Shown here: one piece after another, positions 23,779 through 35,527 of the stretch
Numbering within the stretch: the first letter of the stretch is position 1
How the letters are laid out: each line of letters starts with the position of its first letter
DNA from: Tamarix chinensis
Taxonomy: Eukaryota > Streptophyta > Magnoliopsida > Caryophyllales > Tamaricaceae
Length of the DNA: 64,000 nt
Reading direction: 5' to 3'
Assembly (NCBI GenBank): GCA_030549775.1
Contig: CM060177.1
Coordinates: 67,509,638 to 67,573,637, forward strand
Notes under the pieces: generated by a model
The model's input: only the letters and a program-made list of their open reading frames with translations
Databases searched by the model: none
Told to the model about the DNA's origin: nothing
Program-made: the position numbers and the translations under genes

Positions 23779-23824
23779 CACTTAGTATCAGATCATTTTA
23801 TCACAACTGTTCCGATACCAAGTG
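23779..23824 (-). other. Conserved terminal hairpin
   Basis: Arms CACTTAGTATCAG (from 23779) and CTGTTCCGATACCAAGTG (23807-23824). This is the counterpart of 17043-17088. Confidence 0.65.
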
Positions 23825-24137
23825 CTAAGGCTGAGAAAGCAATTTACATAACACATTCATATACTGAATTAGTAATAATTAAAATCAGAGTACGCATAAT
23901 TATATAAATTCAAAGTACTAAATAATGTCTTTCTAGGTAATAACAAACAACGTAAATAAATTGTTTCAACGATACAATAATTTAAAATGACACAATTTAA
24001 GATATTAAAAAGGAAAGACAGCCACGTCCTTCTCTCGACCCGGTCTGTTTAGTCATTACACTTTTCCCCTGATGTCCCATGGATATCAATAGCATCAAAG
24101 TAGATATCTCCTACCTGCAATAAATTAGGCGGGCCCC

Positions 24138-24194
24138 CTACTCGTGGGAATGAGTAGCACCCATGAAACGGGTGGTCAGTACGCTTCGTACTGA
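24138..24194 (-). other. Triple-hairpin block
   Basis: CTACTC/GAGTAG (24138-24157), CACCC/GGGTG (24158-24174) and TCAGTACG/CGTACTGA (24176-24194). It is the counterpart of 17411-17467, with a compensated base-pair change in the first stem. Confidence 0.75.
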
Positions 24195-24425
24195 GTAAGG
24201 TAACCGAATACTAAGGCCGACACATAACACATTAATCAATGTAAGATAACATTCCACATGCTTATCACAATCCATACATACAATACATAGGAACATGAAG
24301 TAAATCATTTGAAATCAATGAATCCATACATAAGGCCCAAGAGTTCAATTACTTACTTAATCTTTCCTTTATCAAAAGTAGATACACATATGTTCTTTAT
24401 CAAGTCTATACGAGTACGGGAACCC

Positions 24426-24760
24426 CACTATTCTCGCCGGTGGATCGGTCTCCAGGGCACTCCGGCTCCTGGCCACTATTATAGCCAGTGGATCGGTCAC
24501 ACTAGGGTACATGCCCTACCACTATTATATGTCGGTGGATCGGTCTGGCCCCTTCTCGTACAGTGTTCCACTGTAAGTAATTAATATCTTCTCATATCTT
24601 ATCAACATATATGGTTTGGTTTGTTGAGCTCGGGATCCCCCACTATTATAGCCAGTGGATCGGTCACTAGGGTAAAATACCCTACCACTATTAAGCCGGT
24701 GGATCGGTCTCCAGGCTACCGCAGTACCTGACCACTATTATGCCGGTGGATCGGTCTGGG
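24426..24760. repeat. Hairpin tandem array
   Basis: About six CCACTATTAT...GGTGGATCGG units with CCAC/GTGG arms, spaced about 45 bp apart in two groups. The spacer text differs from that at 17651-18060, but the hairpin unit is kept. Confidence 0.8.
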
Positions 24761-25129
24761 CCCGACTCAACATCTTCCACTTTATGTATTTAATAATTTA
24801 TGTATCTTATTTAGATATTCGTTTCAAGACATGCACATCCAGTAACGTATTCCAATAATACAATAACCCTAATTACCATGAAACCCGAACTCTACGTAAG
24901 TCATCTTCCCATGCATGCCCTAGCTCCCATACAAACCCTAGCTTCATGTAAGCCCTAGCTCCACGTAAACCATATCTCCATGCAAAACTCTAACGCACAT
25001 GCAAACCCTAGCTCCACGTAGACATACTTCCATGCAACTCTAATCCACATGCAAACCCTAACTTCACATACTACACTCTCATGCAATCCCAATTCATATG
25101 CAAACCTTAACTCCACGTAGACATGCTTC

Positions 25130-25470
25130 CATGCAAGCCCTAACCTCAGGTCATTTTATGCAAACCCTAACATCATACCATTCCATGCGAACCCTAACAT
25201 CATGTCATTTTATGCAAACCCTAACATCATGCCATTCCATGCAAACCCTAACGTCATGTCATTTTATGCAAACCCTAACATCATGCCATTTCATGCAAAC
25301 CCTAACATCATGCCATTTCATGCAACCCTAACACCATGCCATTTCATGCAACCCTAACACCATGTCATTTTATGCAACCCTAACATCATACCATTTCATG
25401 AAAACCCCAACTCCTTGTCATTTCATGCAACCCTAACATCATGCCATTTTATGCAAAACCCTAACACATG
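25130..25470. repeat. About 26-bp tandem repeat with AACCCTAA core
   Basis: More than ten units of the form CATGCAAACCCTAACATCAT. The AACCCTAA core resembles telomere repeat units but is embedded in a longer period. The repetitive QTLTSCHFM frame at 25098-25331 is an artefact of this array. Confidence 0.85.
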
Positions 25471-25949
25471 TCTCAAGTCATATCATACATTAATGACATA
25501 AACATATGCATAATTCTCATGCCATAGTATATTCACAACAGCATACTTCCATTCCACAATCATGCCACATGCGCAATAATTAATAATAACGAACATAAAA
25601 TACATGGCATATCAAAAACATAGTGCATGCAAACACATAAATGGCCTTAGTAGACCCTTACCTAAAATGACACTGGTCTTGGTGCACGCTCCTATTCCAC
25701 TCGAGGGGTTTGACTAGGTTCACCTATTAAATAAAAGTATACTAGAATTAGGCTCCCTTATAAAATTTTATTATTCTCTAAATTATTCTAAGAGTTTGTT
25801 TTTAATTAAAACAATACTACACAATAATTAATTATACAAAATATTACTTAAAAATACAAATAAATTATTGTTTTCATTCGAAAGGGTGGTGATACAACTG
25901 TTTCTACCCTTCACCAAAATAGTAATAATAGCAATAATAGTAATAATAG

Positions 25950-25986
<37 letters not shown>

Positions 25987-26303
25987 AATAAAAGTAAAAC
26001 ATTATTAATAACACCCTTATTAGTACAATATTAATATTAATAATACCATAATTCTTAAAATTACAAGGTGGCTTTCAAAATCAATCCATTTAATAATAAA
26101 ACTATTCAAAAATGTAATAATGATATTAATATTATATATACTTATAATATAAAGTTAATAAAGATAATAATAATAATAATATAATTAGAAATAATGTTAA
26201 AAATGTTAATAATAGTTGTAAAAAGCAAATGTGTGAGACTTAGTTAAAATTTTAGGTTTATAATCCTCCTGAAATAATTACAATATTAACTAAATAATTA
26301 CAC

Positions 26304-26335
<32 letters not shown>

Positions 26336-27035
26336 ATAACATTAAACATGTAAAAATTTAATTAAATAAGTAAAGGCCGAGATGAATAATATATCTTACT
26401 CAATAATACTTACAGACCTATCAAAAAAATTTATAAATTAGAATACAATCGATATCAATAATAATAATAATTATAATAATAATAACTAAAGTTGAATTAA
26501 CACTAAAATTTAGGCTAAAAATATAATAATTATCAATAATTCAAAACCAAGTGTTTAAAATGTCTAGGGTTTCACCTTGAGTCGGAGGATGTAGGTGGAA
26601 CCGGCGGTGGTTCCCGGAGGTGGCCGGAAAATGAATCTAAGAGGGGTAAAAATGAAGAAAAAGGGGTGAGAGGGGAGGAGAAAAATAAAATAATTTTATG
26701 GGTCGGTGGAGGAGCCTTAGAAGGAGTTATTGGTTAGCTTGGGAGGTGGTAGAAGCGGCGGATGTGGCGGTGGATGGTGTTTCAAGTCTCGGGGTGAAAT
26801 TTTCTGGCGAGATAACTAGTCAACTTTACACGATTATGGAGGCTTGTACAAGGTGAATCGAAGGTCTTATATGGTTTAGTTAATTAGAGGGCGTTTCAGG
26901 GAAGAGATTGGGAGTGAGAAGAGGAGACAATATTGGGTATCGGAGGAGAACGAGGCGTCTAAAGTCAAGGTGGAGCACTGACTGGTACTTAGGGTTTCGG
27001 GAAAAAGGAAGCTCGATTTTAGGCTAAATGTGGGG

Positions 27036-27043
27036 TATTTATA
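27036..27043 (-). promoter_or_regulatory. TATA-box candidate of giant LTR
   Basis: TATAAATA on minus within a CTATAAATACCCC context, 1106 bp from the sense-strand start of this copy. Confidence 0.55.
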
Positions 27044-30000
27044 GTAGTGGAAGGTAGGCTCGGGTTGTGGAGGTTACCAGAAGATCAATTACGGTGATAA
27101 GATGGGTTAGTTTCGCTGTTGGTCGGGCGGCAAAATTTCAAAAATTTTCCCGACCTTCGAGAGGGAAATGGGGACAAACGTGGGGAAGAAATGGAGTTTG
27201 GAACAATTCAAATGAACCGGCATATCGAGAGGAAGAAAACGAGCGGGAGAAGAGCCGGTCACGCCACGTGTGGCCGGCGGTGCCATTTTCGGGGAAGGAA
27301 GGAAGGTGGACGGTTATGGCGTCGGGCGGGAGGAAAAAGAAGAAGATGGGGGGCTGGCCGGCCGGTTCGCGGGGGAGAAAAGAAGGAAAAAGGGAGGGCA
27401 GGCCGGGCGGTTCGTGCGACGTAAAACGTCGTTTAATGAAACAACGAGCTTTGAAGAAATAAAAGGCTGAATCGCGGCGTCTTGGGTTAGCTGGTAACGG
27501 TTATAAAATTTAAAGTGAAACGCAGCATTTAGTTGGAAACATGACATGAAACGCAGCATGGGGAGGGACGAGGTAGGTGGCGGTGCGGGCTGGGCCGCGC
27601 CGAAGGAAAACGAATGGATTGGGCCGTGCAACGGTCTAATTTTGGCGAGACAAAAGAAAGGAAGAGAAAGAAAAAGAAAGAAAGAAGAAAAAATTAAAAG
27701 AGAAGAAAAAAAGAAAATTAAATAATTAATTTGGGTCCATTTAATTTAATACAAATATTTAGGATATTTAAAATTAATAGTATTTAAATAAAATAATTTT
27801 TAAATTCCTTTTTTTTAGGCTAAATAGTATTTTTAAAGGATTTTTCCAAAATTTTCATTTTAAACTAATAAATCCCTCAAATTTTATTTAATTTAATTAA
27901 TATTAATTTGAAACTATTTTATCTTTCTTAATTTGAATAAAATAATTTATTTAAATAATTTCCCAAATTAAAATCCTTAGTTAGATAATATACCCAAATT
28001 TCCTTTACTTAACCTATTTATAAAAATCTCTTATTAAATTGTCCTAATAATTTTCTTTTATTTTAATAAAATAGTTTATTAAATTAAAATTTTAAATACA
28101 AACTTATTTAAATATAATATTTAAAATTAGAAAATTTTGGGGCATTTCACTTATCTTCCTTTTTCTTTTTCTCTCTTTTTATTTCATTTTTAAAAACTAA
28201 CCATGGGCTTAGGTGGATTTGAATTATTATGTGGCATAATACTTGAAAATAACAATAACATAGCTAGTTAGCCTTGGCCTTGATGTGCCACCATAGTTAG
28301 TTAGGCTTGGGCTAGACATGCTACCATTATTGGTTGTGTTAGGGCTAGACATGCCACCATACATGCATGGGTTAGTACATCCACATATTTTCTCATATTT
28401 AGCTAACTACTTTCATCCATGTTAAGAGAATTTTGTGATCTCCTAAATTAGAAAAATTAAATAATGAAATATTATTATGGATTCTCTTACATCATAAGGT
28501 AGTCATGTAGATTTTAGAAGTCCTTTGAACACTAGGGGAAGAGAAATGACAAAATGGTAGAATTTAGGTTTTGAGAGGCCAAGGCATGAAACCCTTAGGG
28601 TAGGATATTATTGCTTGTACAAAATGGGGGACTTGGATAATAAACTTAGAGTATGATATTAAGCATGACTATTTGCGAATGTATATGTAATTTAGTAGCC
28701 ATGTGAGATAGAGGGAAGTAGTTATGACCAAAATAAAGATTAGAGTCTCGAAGTGGGATAAAAAAGGAAGGATATTATCACATGGAGAACATGGGCAATT
28801 AAGGCTATGATATTCATGATGATGGTTAAATATAACATTATATGCATAGGTATGGATATTGAGGGCTAGATAAGTAATAAAGGAGGGGACAGGAAAACTA
28901 GAAGAAATTAGGATTTTGAGGAGTAACCCTAGAGTGAAGTTATTATCATATGTGAAAAATGGGGTAAAAGGCCATGACTCTTGACCAAGGGATTCTAATG
29001 ATATATTAGGATTAATTAGATAGATTAGGGACTCAAAAGGGAATTTAGAGGTGAGGATATACCAAATTTTTGAAATTAAGGTTTCAAAGGGGAATAGGGT
29101 TCTCCCGAGGTAGTAGTAGGGAATGTGTCTTGCATAGAATAGGTACACATGATTTTTTAATATACCTATGATAGATAAAACATGACTATTACACTAATCA
29201 CTTGAAGTGGAAGATCACTTGAGTCAAGTATAGTTGTACTTTTGGATCCATCACAAGAATATTGGGGTCTTAAACATAAGAAAATTAAACAGTTAGATGG
29301 TAATAACCCATGGTAAGATAGTAACTACTCATAGATATATAACACATGGGTCTATAATTGTTGTACCTTGATTACTAAACCGTTGGTAAGAATTTTAGCT
29401 TCGGGAATTCTACCTTTAGGTTGTATCTTAATTATTGATCCGTCAGTGAGAATAATAGCCAAAAGCATCTTGCTCTAAAATTTGTACCCTATACCATTCC
29501 TCTAGAAAGAATAACGGGATCTTGAACTCAAGAAAATTAAACCATTAGATGATAATAACCTATGATAAGATATTAATTACTCACAGTGGAATACCAGGTG
29601 CATTAGGATAGGTTGTACCTTGATTACTTATTTGTATGTGAAAATAGTGGCCAAGAGTATTCTACTATGGGTTTATACCTTAATTAGTGATCCAATGGTT
29701 AAAATAGCTTCCATAGCTTCCTGCCTTGAAATTTATACTTGTATACCATTCCACTATTTGAGAATAGTAAGGTCCTTGAAACCAATGTGGATAAAATCAT
29801 AATTTGATTATTATTGTACTAATACCATATGTTTGGATAATGATGAATGAGTTGGTATAAACTTCTTAAATACATGTCATCCCTAATTCTTATGTTATTG
29901 TTCTCTGTGTCCTACTTGACTGTATTGTTACATTACTTAGTACTTAGCTTATTGATTACCCCTATTATGGGTGTTTCCCATTCCCATGAGTAGAGATCTC

Positions 30001-30402
30001 TTTGAATCTTGTTTAAGTAAATGATAACTCTCTAGATGACTTTGTTGTAGATGTTGTTATTATCACAGTAGAGTGATGGTATTGTGACTAAGGGTGGGGA
30101 CTTAAAAGTGTTACATAAATTTATTATTTTAATCGGTTTTATGCTTGTTCATTTTCTATTAAACATTTATTTATATATTTTAATACTTCTTTTGGAATGA
30201 AAACCTAACTCTTATTTATGTTATAGATTGTTCTTATGTGATACTTATCATGGTTTGCGTATTATTTTATCTTGCTTATAGTTGGTATAAGATTGTTTTG
30301 GGGCTAGACATATATTGATTACGATGGTAACACACTTCTTATGTTTAAATGTTTTTCCACTTAAAATGAAAATTTTTAGTAGTGAATTTTTGGGGTTTTA
30401 TA

Positions 30403-30873
30403 TATAGGGGAAGGACTCATTAGTGTGATGTGATGGACCCTTAGGCTAGAATCCTAGAGGTAATATATCAAACATTAGAGTTAATACAAGCACTTATTTG
30501 GTCATTTTTATGGCTTAAATCATTTAAGTAGAGATAGCTAAGGCATACCTACTCCATGATGTGTATATGAATTTGATGCAGGAGCATCTAATGAACTTAA
30601 TGATTGTCATGTTCATATTAATCCTCAAGGTAAGGAAGATTTATATTTCTTAATATTGGAGCCTATCATGTTAAATATTCTTGATAATTCTTATATGCTT
30701 GAAATTGAAAAACATTCAAGTTATTCTTGTAGGTATGTCACATATTTGCAAGAAGAAGATGTTCATACACTTTAATGTGCACAAGTATTCAAAGCATGAA
30801 AGGCTATTTCATACATGGGATGATACATTACAACAAGAAGATATAGTGATGATATTCATTATTTGTATTAACT
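30403..30873. other. Unassigned stretch
   Basis: I see no repeat or domain here. A 66-codon frame at 30681-30881 has no recognisable motif. Confidence 0.3.
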
Positions 30874-31381
30874 TGTTGTAAACCCTAACCCTAAGTGTAT
30901 TTTATGTAAGTTAGGGTATTAATATAATTTCATGTATGTATCTTAGTCAATTGTATAGCTTTGTAATATTAATCCTTAGTATCATTTAACCAATGATATT
31001 ATGCTTTGGATTAAGTTTAATATAGGCTAGATTAAGAGGGAATAATCGGCTAGTTTAGGCTAGCTAACCACCGACTACTTCCTTCCCCTATATATACCTC
31101 TTGTGCATAGCTTTGTATGGAGAGAATTGAATAAGAATGAATCATAATCTTTTGATCAAACTTTGAGCAAAGTTAACTAAATTCTATCCTCCTCTTTGGG
31201 TCAACATTGAGCAAGGAAAATTTGGGATTCAACCACCATCAATCTATCTTCAAACTTGACACATTTGAAGGCTATCCAAATCTATCGAGTATCTTCGACT
31301 TGATTACTCAATTTCTTCACCTATACTCCAGAAAATTACTTCATTTATTTTGCATTAGCTCGTGGGTGATAGATTCTAACA
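30874..31381 (+). repeat. Candidate copia-type LTR with TATA box
   Basis: Runs from TGTTGTAAACCCTAACCC to GATTCTAACA, with TG...CA ends and short TGTTG/TAACA inverted termini. TATATATA lies at 31089-31096 and is followed by a GAGAGAATTGAATAAGAATG stretch typical of copia LTR leaders. Flanks TAACT and TAATA do not match well. The sequence after the end is only vaguely PBS-like. It could be a solo LTR or a 5' LTR with its body lost. Confidence 0.4.
31089..31096 (+). promoter_or_regulatory. TATA box
   Basis: TATATATA in CCCCTATATATACCTC, the clearest plus-strand core promoter in this part of the window. It probably belongs to an LTR. Confidence 0.45.
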
Positions 31382-32379
31382 TAATATTTGATCCAAACTT
31401 CCATTACTTTGATAAAAACCACATCAGAATTTCTTTGGCTATTTATAATAGAGGGGTAAATATAATTCATGGGTATTTTTTCTTACCTCAGCAACTAACA
31501 TATCAATAGTAGACCTTTTAGCTATAGAGTTGGAGAGATTTCTATTGTCTAAACTAAGGAAGCTAAGGGGTGACCATAGGGGTCTCACCCATTTTATTAT
31601 AGTTGAGGAGGGTAAAATTAGGATTTTATATGGTTTATGGAGGATAATAAATTAGGTGTTGGAATGTTATCAGCTAAGTAAAGCCTGACTGATCGTTAAA
31701 TGTTAGTTGGTAATTTTTTCTTCCTTTCATTTCTAGTGCATGTATTGTTTGATTAAGGCACTTCAATTTGCTTTATTTTTACTTCATGCGTTGCTAGAGT
31801 TGTTTTACCCTATTCTTGCATATTTATATCTATTTCTTTACCATTTATGGATAGATTAAATTATTCTAGGCTCTACGTAGATGCAGGCTTAGTGATAGGA
31901 GTGGTATAATTCCTTTTGAACTTGTATTTGAAGGATTTATGAGATTTTTATGTGATCCTAGGGTTTCTTATGTTGTGATATATGATATGGTTGCTGAATA
32001 AGAGAAAAATCAGAGAGTGTTGTAAAGACATCATGGTGTAAGGGTCTTATATAGGAGATGCTATCACAGAGCTACAATAAAGATCATATTTTCCTACCTA
32101 TTTTTTTTAAGAAGAAATATTTTATTAATGATTAGAAATATTAGAACTCATATCATAGAACTTATCTAGACAACTTTCAATAAACTCCCTACTTATCCTT
32201 CAAAAAGAGGATGTAAACCCGGTTGAGACAACATAAATAATTTTCTTAAGAAGATCCTTCCAAAGATAATCTTTATGGTAGAAAAGTTTGGTTTTATGGG
32301 CACGCTAAAATTCATAAATGCACGCTTCATTTATATCTAATTTTCATAGTGCCTAGAGGTTAATCTATATATCTTTATC
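31382..32379. other. Unassigned stretch
   Basis: About 1 kb with no domain, array or terminus I can name. The left end of the SIRE-type LTR may extend into its right part. Confidence 0.3.
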
Positions 32380-33895
32380 AATGTTGAATGAGCAATTGAA
32401 TAGTTTTAGTCTAACAGATTAATAGCACAATCTATGATTTGAAATGTTAGTTGTAATAAATGAAGATAGACCTTATTTATAAAGGTTACCTTTGTATATT
32501 GCTATCAAATATAAATTTATAAAAAGCTATTTCACTAAATGGGAAAAAAATGACAATTTAATGTTGACTGTCCGATCGATCAAGAGAAACCGATCAATCG
32601 ATTGTGTGCTTAGTTGATCAATTTATTCCATTTAGATGATTGTTTATGTTTTTAAGAAAAATAGAGTGTTACCATCATGTGAACTAGTCTATCAATTTGT
32701 TCAAACTAGTCAATATGTTTGGCATTATATACGGTTTGTCCTAAAACACATATGAACACCATCCTTGTATGGTGAGACAAGTAGATGTGCTCTATGAACT
32801 AATCAATTAATTAGTCAAACTAGTAGATAGGTTTGTCAACCAGCTGACCGGTTTGGTAAAAAAAGAAGAAGAAGAAGAAGTTGATGTGTTTAAACAAAGA
32901 TAAGTTGGGTTTCTTCAAGATTGAAACCCATGGATTAGTTGGCTAAATAATCAATTGGTTTTCCTGACATAGTCGATGTGTTTAAATACAGACACCTTAG
33001 TTTTCTACATGATTAAAACCCATGGATTGGTTGGTCAAATAAATCGATTGGTTTACCTAAACTAGTCAATGTGCTAAAATAGAGAATACATAGGTTTCCA
33101 TAAGATTGAAACCCATTGACTAGTTGGTCAAACCAGGTGATTAGTTTGCCTTAACCAGTTGACTTGTTTGAATAGAGATGAGTTAGATTTTACAAGATTG
33201 AAACCAAAGGACTTGTGGGTCAAACCAATTGATTGATTTTTCAACTAACCAATCAATTTACCTTAACAATTTAATGTGATTAAATAGAGACAAACTAGGT
33301 TTATAAAAGATTGAAACCCATGGACTTGTTGGTCAAACTAGTCGATCAGTTTCTCAACAAGTCGATCATTTTGTCTTAACTAGTTGATTTGCTTTAGTAG
33401 ATAAGAACTAGGTTTCTGCAAGATTAAAACCTATGCGCTACTAGCTCAAACCAGTCAATTTGTTACCAAACCAGGTAATTGGTTTAAGGAAACCAGTCAA
33501 TTAGTTTTATACACCAATTGATTCATTTTAGTTTTAATATACCGAATGGCTATGTTTAAACTGAACCAATGGTTCTGTCTGAGGACCAGTTGACTAGCGC
33601 CATCTAAATCTAATTAACTTTATTTATAAATAGTTTTAGAAGATTTATTAAATAAAATCAAGTTAAGTATTTTTCAATGAAGAGTTTTAAAGAGTTTTTG
33701 TTTGAATGTTAACTTTTCTCAAGTTAAGTCTTTATAATATACTAAAGACATATAAAATGCTTTTACTCAAGTATTATTTCCATTTGTATGTGTTGTATTC
33801 TTGAATATACAAACTTAAGCAAAAACATTAGATAATAAGATCCATTTTTATCATCAAAAGAAATATAGTGGAATTGCTTAACCTTTGGGCTAACA
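32380..33895 (-). repeat. 3' LTR of the SIRE-type element
   Basis: The right end TTTGGGCTAACA is exact, next to the polypurine tract. The left end is approximate. It is homologous to the split right LTR from about 43140. It contains the tandem array at 32910-33440. Confidence 0.7.
32910..33440. repeat. 92-113-bp tandem repeat in SIRE-type LTR
   Basis: Anchor GATTGAAACCC or its variants recurs at 32919, 33011, 33103, 33196, 33309 and 33422 (spacings 92, 92, 93, 113, 113). Units contain GTTGGTCAAACCAG and GTCGATCGGTTTG motifs. Confidence 0.85.
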
Positions 33896-33910
33896 ATCCC
33901 CCCTTTTTGA
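33896..33910 (-). other. Polypurine tract of the SIRE-type element
   Basis: Plus-strand ATCCCCCCTTTTTGA, so TCAAAAAGGGGGGAT on minus directly before the LTR start TGTTAGCCC. This is the hallmark priming site of SIRE-type elements. Confidence 0.85.
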
Positions 33911-35527
33911 TAATGACAAACAAAAAGTGCATAATTATAAATATGATAGACTAATTAGTGAAACAATAATCATACACTTACTAATTTTACACTTTTCATA
34001 TGAAAATATTATATTCTCTCCTCCTTTTGGAAATCAGTAAAAGGTGAGAGTGAAAAGATCCTAAAAGGAAGTTATACATGAAAGCATTAATTTGTTAGAG
34101 AGGAAAAGTTTTCCCTTAACAAATGCATGGATTAAAGGGCAATGTAAGAAACTATGACACAACTTTTCCTAAGCAACACATATATGATAGAGAGGTGATA
34201 GAATAGAATGTCAAGTTTTCATTAACTAGTTGAAAGTTAAAAGTATATGGCATAGAGGATATACATTAGAAAGATGCCAAGTACATAGGTAAGACCAAAA
34301 ATACAATAAGCAAAGCTTAAGATACGAAAAAAAGAGAGAGGCAGGACATGATAACAATGGACATGAAGGCTTGAATGATGTGGCCTCCAAATGAGTCAAT
34401 GTAGGCATGTGCTAATCATTTATTTCCTCACTTATAGTGGGATCAGAGTCAACGAATTGAACTACAACACATCCAACCCGTGATGCCACTGCGAGAGATG
34501 AAATAATTACTAGACCTTCGATAGGGTTTGGCAATGGTATAAACAGGAGAAGGAGTGGGGTCAAAATGGATAGTGGTGTCATCTAGGGAGTTTCCATTTG
34601 ATTTTGATGCTGAATTATGAAGTTTGGTTTGGATTGAGATCAATGTGGAGGTGACTCCAACTCTATTGCTCTTTAGTGTTAGCCTATGGAGGTAATCTTG
34701 TTTACAACCTAGAGAAGGAGATCATGGATGCCCACAAGTGTTACACAACTGGTGGATGGAGGTACATTTAGTGTATGAGAGGTAGAAGGGGCAGAGATGG
34801 AAGAAGAATTATCTTGTGTGGCTAAAGATGGAATATCAAATGGAGTAAGAGGATCATCCAATGTTGAGGGAAGATTGTCAGCAGTGGATTGTGATTGTAG
34901 AAATACAGACTAAGTGGAGATGTGACTACTACGACTGAGTGAGGTAAGAGCTTTTAGGGGTGAGCACAAGCCATTGACCATCTAGGCTCTTCTAATAACC
35001 CATTTGGCAGAATGTGACCGCATCAAGGATATTGAGGCCTTCGTGGTTTAGGTAAGATAGTTAGTTGATAATAAGAAGGCTTCTATAGTAGAGGAGGAAG
35101 GGTGAGTGAAATGGCTAGGTTGAGGAGGGGATAGAGGAAAAGTGTCTTCTAAATAGTATGAGGATGACGAGGATGTTGAAGAGGGAGCATGTAGAGGCAA
35201 AAAAAGATAGTTCCTCAAAATGAATGGTGTTCTAAGACAAATGGGTTGGTTGAGTACGATCCCTTTTCTGAGAAGGTGCTCCACCACTAGCACGAAGGGT
35301 TTTTGAGGTATTTGATATTTGTTACATCATTGGTGAATTGTATAGAATGGAAGAAATGAAAAATGGAGGAAGGAAGGAGCACAAGTTGGGAATAACCAAT
35401 GGAAACCATAATAAAGCATAATCAATACACGTGGAGAGTTAAAATAACTAATTGATGACCCAATCAGATCTATTCAACCTCAATAGGAAGCAAGGGAGAA
35501 AATTTTGATAGATTGAATGTTATAGTT
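33911..35527 (-). pseudogene. SIRE-type env-like/non-pol region, left part
   Basis: This lies between RNase H and the 3' LTR, where SIRE elements carry an extra ORF. Minus-strand frames are rich in Ser, Thr and Pro, for example HAPSSTSSSSSYYLEDTFPL (about 35195) and THFDPTPSP-like residues (about 34560). They are broken by stops. I cannot show membrane segments or prove homology to env, so assignment rests on position. Confidence 0.45.

Larger units (their letters stand above)
23698..28149 (-). mobile_element. Giant LTR (solo-LTR-like), complete, TSD CTTAT
   Basis: A 4452-bp element starting TGTAACACCCCAAAATTT and ending TTTTGGGGCATTTCA. CTTAT lies on both sides (23693-23697 and 28150-28154), and it interrupts a gypsy LTR whose sister copy shows the empty site. 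It has the same block order as 16944-21632: terminal hairpin (23779-23824), triple-hairpin block (24138-24194), hairpin array (24426-24760), AACCCTAA-type tandem units (about 25130-25470), donor-like block (25656), AT triplets, G-rich block, inverted TATA (27036-27043) and purine tract (27650-27717). There is no coding sequence. Confidence 0.85.
13021..28494 (-). mobile_element. Ty3/gypsy chromovirus (Reina/CRM-like), antisense, with two nested insertions
   Basis: Complete but inactive LTR retrotransposon reading right to left. The LTRs are 13021-13996 and 23062-28494, and the second is also 976 bp after removing its 4457-bp insertion. The PBS is at 23047-23060, and a purine-rich tract adjoins the left LTR. 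Domain order on minus is gag, zinc knuckle, protease, RT, RNase H, integrase, matching the chromovirus order. The RNase H/RT wording (AYFSEKLNGS, WVEFLQSF, VADCLSRR) and the PR segment place it near Reina/CRM. A chromodomain was not seen. The flanking 5-mers TTGGG and TAAGG are not a clean duplication. Confidence 0.85.
23062..28494 (-). repeat. 5' LTR of the gypsy chromovirus, split by a giant LTR
   Basis: The parts 23062-23697 and 28150-28494 rebuild a 976-bp LTR matching 13021-13996. The uninterrupted sister LTR gives the empty-site sequence for the nested element. Confidence 0.85.
11871..30402 (+). mobile_element. Old inverted giant-LTR copy, split by gypsy insertion
   Basis: Two arms flank the gypsy element. 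The left arm, 11871-13020, starts with AGAATAACCCCGAAAATC, a decayed form of the family terminus. It continues with the C-rich block and AT-rich DNA. The right arm, 28495-30402, carries the complements of family landmarks: AGTGGAAGATCACTTGAGTC (about 29206), degenerate hairpin-array units, CCCATTCCCATGAGTAGAG (about 29978), and the terminus TAGTAGTGAATTTTTGGGG followed by TTTTATA. Sense is plus by comparison with the other copies. No TSD is recognisable, as expected for the oldest layer of the nest. Confidence 0.6.

Noticed and set aside
24426..24760. CRISPR-like regular spacing of short repeats
   Set aside because: Plant nuclear context; repeats are hairpin arrays within an LTR and the spacers recur between units.
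25098..25331. Repetitive QTLTSCHFM frame
   Set aside because: Product of the 26-bp tandem block.
28669..29148. A 159-codon minus-strand open frame
   Set aside because: Lies within the decayed inverted giant LTR; no motif, and composition follows AT-rich DNA.
30885..30895. Telomere-like AACCCTAACCCTAA
   Set aside because: Only two units; not an interstitial telomere array.
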